Origin: PALSA-1355 sp031400775
GTDB taxonomy: Bacteria; Planctomycetota; Planctomycetia; Pirellulales; PALSA-1355
Direction: 5' to 3'
Assembly (NCBI GenBank): GCA_031400775.1
Contig: JANNQN010000055.1
Location: 9,356 to 73,355, forward strand
DNA: 64,000 bases
Shown here: positions 7,930 through 15,975 of the stretch, piece after piece
Position numbering within the stretch: the first letter of the stretch is position 1
Layout: the number at the start of each line of letters is the position of its first letter
Notes under the pieces: model-generated
What the model was told of the DNA's origin: nothing
The model's input: only the letters and a program-made list of their open reading frames with translations
Databases searched by the model: none
Translations under genes and position numbers: made by a program

Positions 7930-9168
7930 CTATTGAATCGCCGCCTTCGGGATTTCGAAGCGCAGGGGCTCGCTGCCGCTAAAGCCGCTGGGGGGCAGCT
8001 CCAATCGCAAATACTCGATTGCGTCCAACGGCGGCGGAAAAACCAGCTCGGCCTCAGTGAGCTTGCCCGGTCGAAGCGATTGGTCCTGGGGCACGATCTT
8101 GGCGCCGAAGATCATGTGCAGAGGGGTTTGCTTGTAGTTATTGCCGGCATTGTCCGTCAATAGAGCGGTGGCGGTGGCCCCCTGCCCCGACTTTCCCAGA
8201 GCGGCTTCGACGGCCGCTTCCAGCTCTTTCGGCACCAGACCGCCGGCGCCGGTCCAACCGGGCACGTCCACGATCTTGTCGGCCGTCGTGTTCTCGATCG
8301 CCATGCGAACCTTCAACATTGGCTGCGGCTTCTGTCGCTTATTCATGTTGCTCAGATCAGCGTTTTCCAGACGCACCTGTTCGATCTTGGCGGAAATAAT
8401 ACTGGCCCGGATGCCCCCCTGTTCGATCGATTCGCTGATGTCGGTCCAAGCCGGTTCGGGCTCGAGTTCCGGCTCGGGTTCAACCGGCGCGGCCGCGACC
8501 TGCGGCGGCGGCAAGATTGGCTTGGGCAACTGAATGGCAACCGGCGGCGCCGGCGCCGCGGAGAACATACCGAACATGACGCCAAACACGACAGAGAGCA
8601 CCAGGCCCACGACCGAGCTGCTCGTGCCGGCAATGCCCAGGTACAACCCCGAACCCTGGTGCATCGCCGAGAGCACCAATCCAGCGATTCCCAGCACTAG
8701 TCCCAGGCCGCCAACGATGATGCCGATCCACCCCATTGCGCCGAACACGGGCAGCCAAAATGTCGCCAACGCCAACGTGCCCAGGATCAAGGCGACCGCG
8801 GCCAGAATCTTAGCCGGCATCGATCCGGTTGGCTCGGGCGTTGCCTTGGTTGGGGCGCCGAACGAGCCGACCGCCGGTCGCGCTACCGGTGTCGCCACGA
8901 GCGGGGCCGGAGGCGGCGTAATCGGCGGCGCCGCAACCTGAGCCCGTAGCGGCGGAGCGATACCGTCGAGCGGCGATGGCGCAGGTGTCGTCGCTGGTGC
9001 CGCGAACAGTCCCTGCACGCGCGATGCGGGGGTCCAAGCTCCCGCGTCGCCTAAGCGCACGGAGGTGGACTGCGTAATCTTGCCCTCGGTCGCCAGCTTC
9101 TTGAGATTGGCCGAGGTCAGCGGACCGTACTGCTTTCCTCCCTGCTGGACATACCATTGGTGGGCCAT
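7930..9168 (-). CDS. GYF_2-domain membrane protein
   Basis: The 412-residue product begins with a GYF_2 domain (about residues 4-55: WYVQQGGKQYGPLTSANLKKL and WTPASRV), a fold that reads proline-rich peptides or mediates protein contacts. A Pro/Ala-rich linker follows to about residue 115, then three to four hydrophobic helices (about 118-205) like the DUF4190 group. A second low-complexity Pro/Glu stretch precedes a soluble C-terminal domain (about 245-412), probably beta-rich. Topology would put GYF in the cytoplasm. The combination GYF_2 plus helices is frequent in planctomycetes, but its task is unknown. Confidence 0.8.
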   Translation of the reverse strand: MAHQWYVQQGGKQYGPLTSANLKKLATEGKITQSTSVRLGDAGAWTPASRVQGLFAAPATTPAPSPLDGIAPPLRAQVAAPPITPPPAPLVATPVARPAVGSFGAPTKATPEPTGSMPAKILAAVALILGTLALATFWLPVFGAMGWIGIIVGGLGLVLGIAGLVLSAMHQGSGLYLGIAGTSSSVVGLVLSVVFGVMFGMFSAAPAPPVAIQLPKPILPPPQVAAAPVEPEPELEPEPAWTDISESIEQGGIRASIISAKIEQVRLENADLSNMNKRQKPQPMLKVRMAIENTTADKIVDVPGWTGAGGLVPKELEAAVEAALGKSGQGATATALLTDNAGNNYKQTPLHMIFGAKIVPQDQSLRPGKLTEAELVFPPPLDAIEYLRLELPPSGFSGSEPLRFEIPKAAIQ

Positions 9169-9324
9169 TGGCTGGCTCCGGCTTGGATGGAAAGATTTTT
9201 GGATGAGGAACGTCGGCTGTCCGGCGTGAGGTCACCGAGTCGGCGTAGCAGTGGCGTCGCACAGCCCCCAGTCTAAGACCCGGGGAGACTGCCCGCAAAT
9301 ATCGACGCGCAAGGAGATCGGCCG

Positions 9325-10413
9325 CTACAGGCCCGGTGCGACGGGGGGCTCGACGCGGCCGCGATTCAGCGCGTCGATCAATTGCCGCAGGCGCCCGAGA
9401 CTGCGTCGGTTGAAGCGGAAGATCAGCCGAGGTAGCGCTGCCAGGTCCGGTTCGTCCTTTTCCTCGCCCAGCGGTCCGCCCACAGTGAATTCGCCGCCGT
9501 TGACGATGTCGGCGAACTCGACGTTGATGGCCGCCAACAGTTCGGGCGTGGGAGCTTCCTTAAGTCTCAGTGCGAGCTTGTTCTTCACGTAACGCATGCT
9601 CTGGTAGACCTTGAAGAACTGCAGGATTTCGCCGACCGCCGTCTCGACGTTGTCGGTCAGGCGATAAAGCGACAAGTCGTCGGGCGAGATCATTCCCTGG
9701 CCCAGCAGCTTCCGTTCGACATATTGCTGAAACTCGCTCCAGAAGGTGCCGCCGGGTGCATCCAAAAAGACTACCGGCACCATGTCGCGTTTGCCGGTTT
9801 GCAAAAGAGTCAGCACTTCCAGGCCTTCGTCGAGCGTGCCAAAGCCGCCCGGCAACAGACACACTGCGTCGCACTCTTTGACGAACATCAACTTGCGCGT
9901 GAAGAAATACTTCATGTGGACAAGCTTCGTATCGCCGGCGATGATCGGGTTGGCGTATTGCTCGAAGGGGAGCATGATGTTCAGCCCCATCGAGTTTTCG
10001 CGCCCCGCGCCCACGTGCCCGGCTTCCATGATGCCGCTGGCCGCGCCGGTGACGACCAGCCATTTTTGCTCGGCCATGGCTTTGCCAAAGGCGACGGCCT
10101 GCCGATACGCGGCTTCGTCGGGCCGGGTGCGGGCTGAGCCGAACACGGTCACCTTGCGCCGCGAGCGATAGGGAGTGAACACCTTGAAGGCGTATCGCAA
10201 CTCGCGCAGCGTGCGACTGAGCAACTTCAAGTCGCCGCGCGACGTTTGATCGACTGCCAGCTTGTCGGCCGATTCCTTGATCTGGTCGATCAGGTCCGTG
10301 AGTCGCGAGCGATCCAAGTTCCCATTGGGCTGGGCGAGCGTCTGCTCGAGCTTGGCGACGGCCGATGCCACCGGCTCAACCGGCGACTTGCCGTCAGGGG
10401 AACTATCGGTCAC
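9325..10413 (-). CDS. LOG-family (TIGR00730-like) Rossmann protein
   Basis: The 362-residue product carries the lysine-decarboxylase-like/LOG signature: VTGAASGIMEAGHVGAG (normally GGGxxGxMG) and PGGFGTLDEGLEVLTLLQTGK, the PGGxGTxxE motif that forms the nucleotide-monophosphate pocket. LOG enzymes release free cytokinin-type bases from nucleotide monophosphates; bacterial members act as phosphoribohydrolases. An N-terminal helical extension (about 90 residues) and a C-terminal 100-residue extension make it longer than the usual 190-residue LOG, as in the larger TIGR00730 relatives. GTG at 10413 is preferred because GAGG lies eight bases upstream; TTG 10419 is the alternative. Confidence 0.88.
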   Translation of the reverse strand: MTDSSPDGKSPVEPVASAVAKLEQTLAQPNGNLDRSRLTDLIDQIKESADKLAVDQTSRGDLKLLSRTLRELRYAFKVFTPYRSRRKVTVFGSARTRPDEAAYRQAVAFGKAMAEQKWLVVTGAASGIMEAGHVGAGRENSMGLNIMLPFEQYANPIIAGDTKLVHMKYFFTRKLMFVKECDAVCLLPGGFGTLDEGLEVLTLLQTGKRDMVPVVFLDAPGGTFWSEFQQYVERKLLGQGMISPDDLSLYRLTDNVETAVGEILQFFKVYQSMRYVKNKLALRLKEAPTPELLAAINVEFADIVNGGEFTVGGPLGEEKDEPDLAALPRLIFRFNRRSLGRLRQLIDALNRGRVEPPVAPGL

Positions 10414-10500
10414 GCACAATCCTCACGACATGCAGGCAAGTGGAAGTTACAGCGCCCCTGTCAAGGCAAGGCCCGAAACATCGCGGGGCGCCGACTTCCA

Positions 10501-10506
10501 ATTATA
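10501..10506 (-). promoter_or_regulatory. Candidate -10 box for the LOG-family gene
   Basis: The minus strand reads TATAAT here, 88 bases before the GTG at 10413. No -35 box is evident at 16-18 bases upstream, so only the -10 element is proposed. Confidence 0.3.
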
Positions 10507-10564
10507 CCCCGCTCGCCGGCCGACTGCGCGCCCGAATTGCACCCTGCGGCGCCCCGCAGCGCGT

Positions 10565-10590
10565 AAAAAAAGCCTGCCGAGTTGGCAGGC
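10565..10590 (-). terminator. Intrinsic terminator of the 81-residue protein gene
   Basis: On the minus strand a perfect 7-base-pair stem (10584-10590 with 10572-10578, loop of five) is followed by seven T (A run 10565-10571 on the plus strand). It lies 46 bases beyond the stop codon at 10636. Confidence 0.85.
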
Positions 10591-10635
10591 TGTTGTGGGC
10601 GTATCAAGAAATTGAAGAACTTTCGCGCGAATCAC

Positions 10636-10881
10636 TCAAGCCGAAGGCCGGCGGTAGTGCTGATATGCGAGAATCACTTCATACAGATCGGTCGAAATCG
10701 TGACCTGGTCGTCTTCGAAGTCACGCAGCCAGGTCCGTTCCTTGCGAACGGCGTCGGCCAGCAGCGGCAGAATCTCGCCGAGCGGGACGGAAACCGAATC
10801 CTTGGTTTCCTTGGCTTCGCTGACGGTCGCACAGACATCGCTCTGGGGACCGTAATACACTCGCAATTGGCTTCGAGCCAT
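10636..10881 (-). CDS. Small conserved-looking protein of unknown function
   Basis: The gene encodes 81 residues from ATG 10881, behind GGAAG with good spacing. The sequence MARSQLRVYYGPQ... through ...DLYEVILAYQHYRRPSA is soluble, acidic in its middle and has no signal peptide, Cys or known motif. The Leu-rich centre (GEILPLLADAVRKERTWL) is probably helical. It is a single-gene unit, with a terminator directly downstream and its own upstream region. Compact size, proper ribosome site and terminator support a real gene. I do not recognise the family. Confidence 0.7.
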   Translation of the reverse strand: MARSQLRVYYGPQSDVCATVSEAKETKDSVSVPLGEILPLLADAVRKERTWLRDFEDDQVTISTDLYEVILAYQHYRRPSA

Positions 10882-11258
10882 GAGACGCTTCCTTACGTCA
10901 AAGGACCTCAATAAGCACTCAGCGGAAACCTTGAGGCGACGGTTTCTCGCAGGGAAGCATGCACGTGATGCTATCTACGTCCGCCCCCCGCGCCTTTGTA
11001 TCGGCAAAGAGCATGCTGAGGGTTTGCTTCAATTGTCCGAAGTTGACGTTTTTTCTCGGCGACCTTGTGGCAGCGGTAAAGCCGGGCGGACCGGTCGCAC
11101 GCGCGGTAAGGGTTCGTTGGGTAATCTGGGAAAAGATGCTGGTTCAGAAGACGGCTCGATCCTTGACAACGATACCCGCAAGCGCTAGATTGCCATGCTG
11201 TCAAGTCAAACGCAGCTAAACATTTGCGTCAAGTCTTACCGCGACGCGTAGATTCTGC
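10882..11258. other. Divergent intergenic region upstream of tex
   Basis: This 377-base gap separates the minus-strand 81-residue gene from tex. It holds the tex promoter (11163-11191). Nothing else can be assigned between 10900 and 11160. Confidence 0.6.
11163..11191 (+). promoter_or_regulatory. Sigma-70 promoter of tex
   Basis: A perfect TTGACA (11163-11168) and TAGATT (11186-11191) are spaced by 17 bases. Transcription would start near 11198, giving a leader of about 60 bases before the ATG at 11259. Confidence 0.65.
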
Positions 11259-13883
11259 ATGGGCAGCACGAACACGATCGCCATCGATCTGCGACCGGTG
11301 GCGCAAGCACTGCAATTTTCGTTGCGGCAAGTCGAGTGCGTCGTCGAATTGCTCGATGCTGGCAACACGGTGCCGTTCATCACGCGCTACCGTAAAGACC
11401 AGACCGGCGGCCTGGACGAAGAGCAGATCCGCCAGATCGAATCGCGGCTCATCAGGATGCGGCTGCTGGGCGAGCGCAAGCAAACGATCCTGCGCTCGAT
11501 CGAATCGCAAGGAAAGCTGACGGCCGAGCTGGCCGCTGAAATCGAGGCCGCGCAGAGCACCAAGCGGCTCGAAGACCTATATCTGCCGTTCAAGCCCAAG
11601 AAGCAGACCCTGGCCACCGTGGCTCGCGAGCGCGGCCTGGAACCGCTGGCCGAGGAAGTCTTGGCGGCCTCGCAGGCTTGCGCCGATCTCGACCTACGAG
11701 CCGCCGATTTCGTCAATCCCGATCGCGGAGTTACCAGCGCGGCCGACGCGCTACTGGGCGTGGGGCATATCCTGGCAGAGGGACTGAGCGAACGGGCCGA
11801 TCTGCGACACAAGCTGCGGCAGGTCCTCAACCGCACCGGCAAGCTGGTTAGCGCCCGCGGCGAAGCCGACGAAAAGCTGGCCCAAGGATTCCGCGATTAT
11901 TTTGAGTTCAACGAAACGCTGGAGCGCGTGCCGCAGCATCGCGTGTTGGCGATCAATCGCGGCGAGAAAGCCAAGGCGCTCAGGGTCAAGATCGAAGCCG
12001 ATCTCGAGGCCATGCAGGCGGCCGTCGACGAATCGGTCTGCCCCGCCGATCATCCGCATGCCGACTTCCTCCGCGGCTGCGGACGCGATGCGCTCGCGCG
12101 ATTGGTCTTTCCCAGCCTAGAACGCGAGGTGCGCCGCGAATTGACCGATTGGGCCGAGTCGCACGCCGTCGAAGTATTCGCCCGCAACCTTCGCAACTTG
12201 CTGTTGCAGAAACCGGTTTGCGGCCGGCGGGTGTTGGGGATCGATCCGGGCTTCAAGAGCGGATGCAAGCTGGCCGCGCTCAATGAGTTTGGCAATCTGC
12301 TGGATCAGGCCGTCATCCACCTGATCGGCAAGCCCGAGCGAAAGCAGGAGGGCCGCGCGAAACTGGTTGAGATGATCAAGCAGCACGATCTCAGCCTGGC
12401 CGTGATCGGCAACGGCACGGCCTGTCGCGAGACGGAAGAGTTGATGTCCGAAATTCTGGCAGTCGAGCTGGCGGGCACGGGCGTAGCCTACGTGATCGTC
12501 AACGAGGCCGGCGCCAGCGTGTATTCGACCAGCCCGCTGGGGCGCGAGGAGTTTCCCGAGTACGACGCCACTCTGCGCGGCGCGATATCGATCGGACGTC
12601 GAATCCAGGACCCGCTCAGCGAATTGGTGAAGATCGATCCAGCCAGCATTGGCGTGGGCATGTATCAGCACGACGTAAAGGCTAAGCATCTGCGCACGTC
12701 GTTGGACGCGGTGGTCGAGTCGTGCGTCAACTACGTGGGCGTGGACTTGAATACGGCCAGCCCGGCGCTGTTGCGCTACGTTTCGGGCTTGAATCAATTG
12801 ACGGCCCGGCGGGTGTACGATTACCGCGCTCAGAACGGCCCGTTTCGCAATCGCGAGCAGCTCAAGGAAGTGCCCGGGTTTGGCGAGGCGGCGTTCGTGC
12901 AGTCGGCCGGTTTTTTGAAGATCGCCGGCGGCGACAATCCGCTGGACGCGACCTGGATTCATCCGGAGAGTTACGAGCTGGCCGAGCATGTGCTGGCGAA
13001 GTTGGATCGCCGTGTGCCGGACCTGGCCGAGAAGGAAACCGCCGGGCAGATCGCCGAGCGGGCGGCGCAACTGCAACTCGACGAGCTGGCCGGGCAGCTC
13101 AATGCCGGCGCCATGCTGCTCAAAGACATTTTGGCACAACTGGCTCGCCCCGGGCGCGATCCGCGCGAGGATCTGAACCCGCCGATCTTCAAGAAGGGCG
13201 TAATCAAGCTCGACGATTTGACTCCGGCGATGGAACTGGCCGGCACCGTACTGAACGTGGTCGATTTCGGCGCGTTTGTCGATATCGGCCTGCACGACAC
13301 GGGTCTGGTACACATCAGCCAACTGGCGAATAAATACGTGCGTGATCCGCACGAAGTGGTTTCGGTCGGCGACATTGTGAAGGTCTGGGTTCACGAGATC
13401 GACAAGACCCGCCGCCGCGTATCGCTGACGATGATCGCCCCGGGTACCGAACGAACGCAACCGCAGCGCCGAGAAAAGCGCAAGGGAGACGGAAAGCGGG
13501 GCAGGGCAGGGACTCAGGCTCCGGCTGGGGGCCCGGAAGGCGCTGCCGCGACAGCCGTCGCCGAAGAGACCCCGACCGTCGCGCCGCCCGATCGCCGCCC
13601 CTCGCGTCCCCAGCGACAGCCAGAGCAGCGTCGGCCACAGCAGCGGCCTCCACCACAGGGCGGCCCCGGGCGGGCTGGAGACCAAGGCTCGCGTCCGCCG
13701 CAGCCCAAGTTCAAGACTCGTAGCGATCACAAGCCCAAGCCGAAACCGCTGGTGCCATTGACCACCGAGATGAAGGCCGGCAAAGCGCCCTTGCGAACCT
13801 TCGGCGATTTGAAACAATTCTTCGAGTTGCCGCCCGACGAACCGGCCGACGGCGGCACGAGCGCTCCGCAGTCGGAAAACTGA
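11259..13883 (+). CDS. tex: Tex-family RNA-binding transcription accessory protein
   Basis: The 874-residue protein has the full Tex layout: N-terminal helical region (VVELLDAGNTVPFITRYRKD is the family hallmark), a YqgF/RNase H-like domain (LGIDPGFKSGCKLA near residue 325), a helix-hairpin-helix segment (about 495-557, LRYVSGLNQLTARR and EVPGFGEAAF) and an S1 RNA-binding domain (about 654-727, VVDFGAFVDIGL). Tex binds nucleic acid and affects transcription and rRNA maturation. Typical Tex is 720-780 residues. The extra is a tail of about 130 residues rich in Arg, Gln, Pro and Gly (about 735-850), probably disordered and nucleic-acid-binding. It has its own promoter. Confidence 0.96.
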   Translation: MGSTNTIAIDLRPVAQALQFSLRQVECVVELLDAGNTVPFITRYRKDQTGGLDEEQIRQIESRLIRMRLLGERKQTILRSIESQGKLTAELAAEIEAAQSTKRLEDLYLPFKPKKQTLATVARERGLEPLAEEVLAASQACADLDLRAADFVNPDRGVTSAADALLGVGHILAEGLSERADLRHKLRQVLNRTGKLVSARGEADEKLAQGFRDYFEFNETLERVPQHRVLAINRGEKAKALRVKIEADLEAMQAAVDESVCPADHPHADFLRGCGRDALARLVFPSLEREVRRELTDWAESHAVEVFARNLRNLLLQKPVCGRRVLGIDPGFKSGCKLAALNEFGNLLDQAVIHLIGKPERKQEGRAKLVEMIKQHDLSLAVIGNGTACRETEELMSEILAVELAGTGVAYVIVNEAGASVYSTSPLGREEFPEYDATLRGAISIGRRIQDPLSELVKIDPASIGVGMYQHDVKAKHLRTSLDAVVESCVNYVGVDLNTASPALLRYVSGLNQLTARRVYDYRAQNGPFRNREQLKEVPGFGEAAFVQSAGFLKIAGGDNPLDATWIHPESYELAEHVLAKLDRRVPDLAEKETAGQIAERAAQLQLDELAGQLNAGAMLLKDILAQLARPGRDPREDLNPPIFKKGVIKLDDLTPAMELAGTVLNVVDFGAFVDIGLHDTGLVHISQLANKYVRDPHEVVSVGDIVKVWVHEIDKTRRRVSLTMIAPGTERTQPQRREKRKGDGKRGRAGTQAPAGGPEGAAATAVAEETPTVAPPDRRPSRPQRQPEQRRPQQRPPPQGGPGRAGDQGSRPPQPKFKTRSDHKPKPKPLVPLTTEMKAGKAPLRTFGDLKQFFELPPDEPADGGTSAPQSEN

Positions 13884-14004
13884 TCCGCGACGGCTGGCGG
13901 TCGCCGCCCTGCTCGTCCGAACCAGCGTGGGTCTGCGATTCACGGTCGATCCGGTCGACCGCTCGAAACTTTTCCCACTCCGCGCATTCAATAAGCAGCA
14001 AACG

Positions 14005-14487
14005 ATGGACTTCCAAGAGCGGCTCGAAAAGGCGATTCAACGCGGACAACGCACTCAAGACGCCGAAGCGCGCGCCCGGGCCGAGCAGGCGATGGGCGAG
14101 GAGGAGCTCAAGCGGCTCCACTCGCAGTATCGACTCGAGCTGTCCGAGCATATCGAGCAATCCATGCGGCAGCTCGCGCTGCAATTTCCGGGCTTTCGCT
14201 TCGAGACCCTGGTGGGCGCGGCCGGCTGGGGCGCGGCGATCAGCCGCGATAACCTGGTGATGTCGTCCGGCCGCCGGGAAAATTACTTCAGCCGCCTGGA
14301 GGTCGTGGTCCGCCCGTTCGCCTCGTCGCATGTGCTCGAATTGGCCGCCAAGGGCACGATCCGCAACAAGGAGACCTTCAACCGCAACCAGTACCAGATG
14401 CTCTCGCACGTCGACATGGCCTCGTTCGGCGAGGTCGTCGACCGCTGGATCCTGGAATACGCGGAACTGTATGCCGCCAAGGGCTGA
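14005..14487 (+). CDS. Conserved-type hypothetical protein, soluble
   Basis: The product is 160 residues from ATG 14005 (MDFQERLEKAIQRGQR); an extension to 13927 would need a GTG and adds an unconvincing N terminus. The first 60 residues are a charged helix rich in Arg, Glu and Gln, likely coiled coil. The rest reads like a small alpha/beta domain (LQFPGFRFETLVG, GWGAAISRDNLVM, YFSRLEVVVRPF). There is no signal peptide or membrane segment and no known motif. It follows tex after 121 bases on the same strand and may be co-transcribed. Function is unknown. Confidence 0.7.
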   Translation: MDFQERLEKAIQRGQRTQDAEARARAEQAMGEEELKRLHSQYRLELSEHIEQSMRQLALQFPGFRFETLVGAAGWGAAISRDNLVMSSGRRENYFSRLEVVVRPFASSHVLELAAKGTIRNKETFNRNQYQMLSHVDMASFGEVVDRWILEYAELYAAKG

Positions 14488-14527
14488 CTGCCGCAGGCCA
14501 CCCTGGCAATTGGGCAGGGGAGCGCCC

Positions 14528-15316
14528 CTAAACTTCGGCCGGCGCCAGCGCCAGCATCTTGAGCGCTTCGAGGCTCGAAATCATGTCGTCGCTCGAAATC
14601 TCGCTCCAGCCCGAAAGCTTGTGGCGCAGGATGCACAGCTTATAGGCTTCGAAGGCGTCGTTCACGTCGGCCGGCAGCGGCGGCAGATTCTCGAACGGGC
14701 GGACCCCCTCACTGCGCTCGGCTGACTTGGCCTGCTCTCGCTCGTCGCCATCGTCGAATTCGCTGCGGTCGTAGCCCTCCTCTCCGTCGTCCTCGCTCTC
14801 GCTGCTGCGCTTTGGCGTGTGAACCGCGGCGATCGTGCCGGAGGTGACCTCGTGCGAGGCGTCGTCGCTGTCGGCGTCGTCATCCCAGGGAACCGATTGG
14901 CTCGTCTCTTCCTCGCGTGGCTCTTCTTCGCTGGCGCCCCCTTGCGCCTCCCAGCGCTGGTGTCGCATCGCGGAAATGGACCAGCCGCTCTGCACGGCTC
15001 CCTCAAGCCACATTTCGGCGTCGTCCCAATCCAGCGCGGCCTGAAAATGACTCCAATACAGCCCCGGGTAGCCGTCCCGCGTGGCGGCAAATCGCTCGCT
15101 GGCGCGGCGCAATCGGCCCACGTGCTGCGGCGTAACGTTGCCGACGCGCCGGCTCCAGGCCTCGTCCGAATACTCCGACGCCGGAGCGCCCGAGGCTTGC
15201 AGAGCGTCTCGCCAATCGCAGATGATCTTGCCTTTCTCCCAGTTAGTCGTGCTGACCAACCGCTTCCATTGGTCCAAGTATTCAATCGAAGTCCGATCAA
15301 CGAGCGCGGAATCCAT
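14528..15316 (-). CDS. Possible LmbU/DUF3102-like DNA-associated protein
   Basis: The product has 262 residues from ATG 15316; ATG 15358 is an in-frame alternative. The N-terminal 120 residues read EYLDQWKRLVSTTNWEKGK, then YSDEAWSRRVGNVTPQHVGRL, RRASERFAATR, GLYWSHFQAAL and WLEGAVQSGWSISAMRHQRW. This layout (choose a work interval, test an aligned HTH-like helix, then 'WSHF...AAL...W...A...GWS...R') recalls the LmbU and DUF3102 groups, which are linked to transcription regulation or plasmid-type DNA binding. That resemblance is by eye. Residues about 135-215 are acidic and Ser-rich and probably disordered; the last 45 residues form a Leu-rich helical end (FEAYKLCILRHKLSGW). No neighbour suggests a job. 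Confidence 0.65.
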   Translation of the reverse strand: MDSALVDRTSIEYLDQWKRLVSTTNWEKGKIICDWRDALQASGAPASEYSDEAWSRRVGNVTPQHVGRLRRASERFAATRDGYPGLYWSHFQAALDWDDAEMWLEGAVQSGWSISAMRHQRWEAQGGASEEEPREEETSQSVPWDDDADSDDASHEVTSGTIAAVHTPKRSSESEDDGEEGYDRSEFDDGDEREQAKSAERSEGVRPFENLPPLPADVNDAFEAYKLCILRHKLSGWSEISSDDMISSLEALKMLALAPAEV

Positions 15317-15597
15317 GCGTCGGGGTGCTTCCTGAGAGAAGGGGATCGCGATTGCCAAGGGGCCGTATCGACCGGCGACGGCGCGATTCTATCAAACGTT
15401 GTTCAGTCAGCCAGCCGCCGGCCGCGGACAAAAGCAGAAATGCGCGTTCGCGCCCCGTCACAACCGCTAAGGGCGACAATCTTTCCATGTCCGTCGCGCG
15501 CTCGGAGTGCAGTCCAAAACGATTGGGGAAAACTTGTCGATCCCAATCGCGAGTTCGCAAATCCCAGCCCGTCGTACGTAAGCCTCCATCGGACGTG

Positions 15598-15816
15598 CTA
15601 CGGCGCGGGCGTGGGCGCAATCTCGACCGATTGGAAACCGCAGGTGTTGTGCGTTCCATCGCAAAAAGGGCGACGGCTCGACTGGCCACAGCGGCACAAA
15701 GCCACGTTCGGCTTGGCAGGATTCAGCGGAAATGGATTGCCGTGCTGATCGATGATCGTGACTTCGCCTTCAATCAAGAGCGGGCCATTGGGACGCACGC
15801 GAATGGTGACCGGCAT
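15598..15816 (-). CDS. CDGSH iron-sulfur domain protein
   Basis: The 72-residue product carries the complete 2Fe-2S CDGSH motif: CRCGQSSRRPFCDGTH (about residues 41-56), in which three Cys and one His hold the cluster. Proteins of this small bacterial mitoNEET-like type carry redox-active or transferable clusters; the exact role here is unknown. ATG 15816 is preferred: GAGGA lies seven bases upstream, and extending to 15972 would add 52 residues with poor family fit. The N-terminal part (VTIRVRPNGPLLIEGEVTI) is the usual beta-rich lead-in. Confidence 0.9.
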   Translation of the reverse strand: MPVTIRVRPNGPLLIEGEVTIIDQHGNPFPLNPAKPNVALCRCGQSSRRPFCDGTHNTCGFQSVEIAPTPAP

Positions 15817-15975
15817 GAGATATTCCTCGGCTCGATTTTCCTTGCTTGACGCATGCCCCGCGGGCTGCCGTCCCAAGAGTCTACCGCCACCGGGGACGAA
15901 TGCACAACGTCCGCAATCGCGAATCGGCGGGCCGCGATCGACCAATTTCCCTTGATGCTGGGCACGCGGCATCCG

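Noticed and set aside
12117..13991. Minus-strand 624-residue open frame inside tex
   Set aside because: It is a shadow of tex on the other strand, long only because of the high GC content; no family features.
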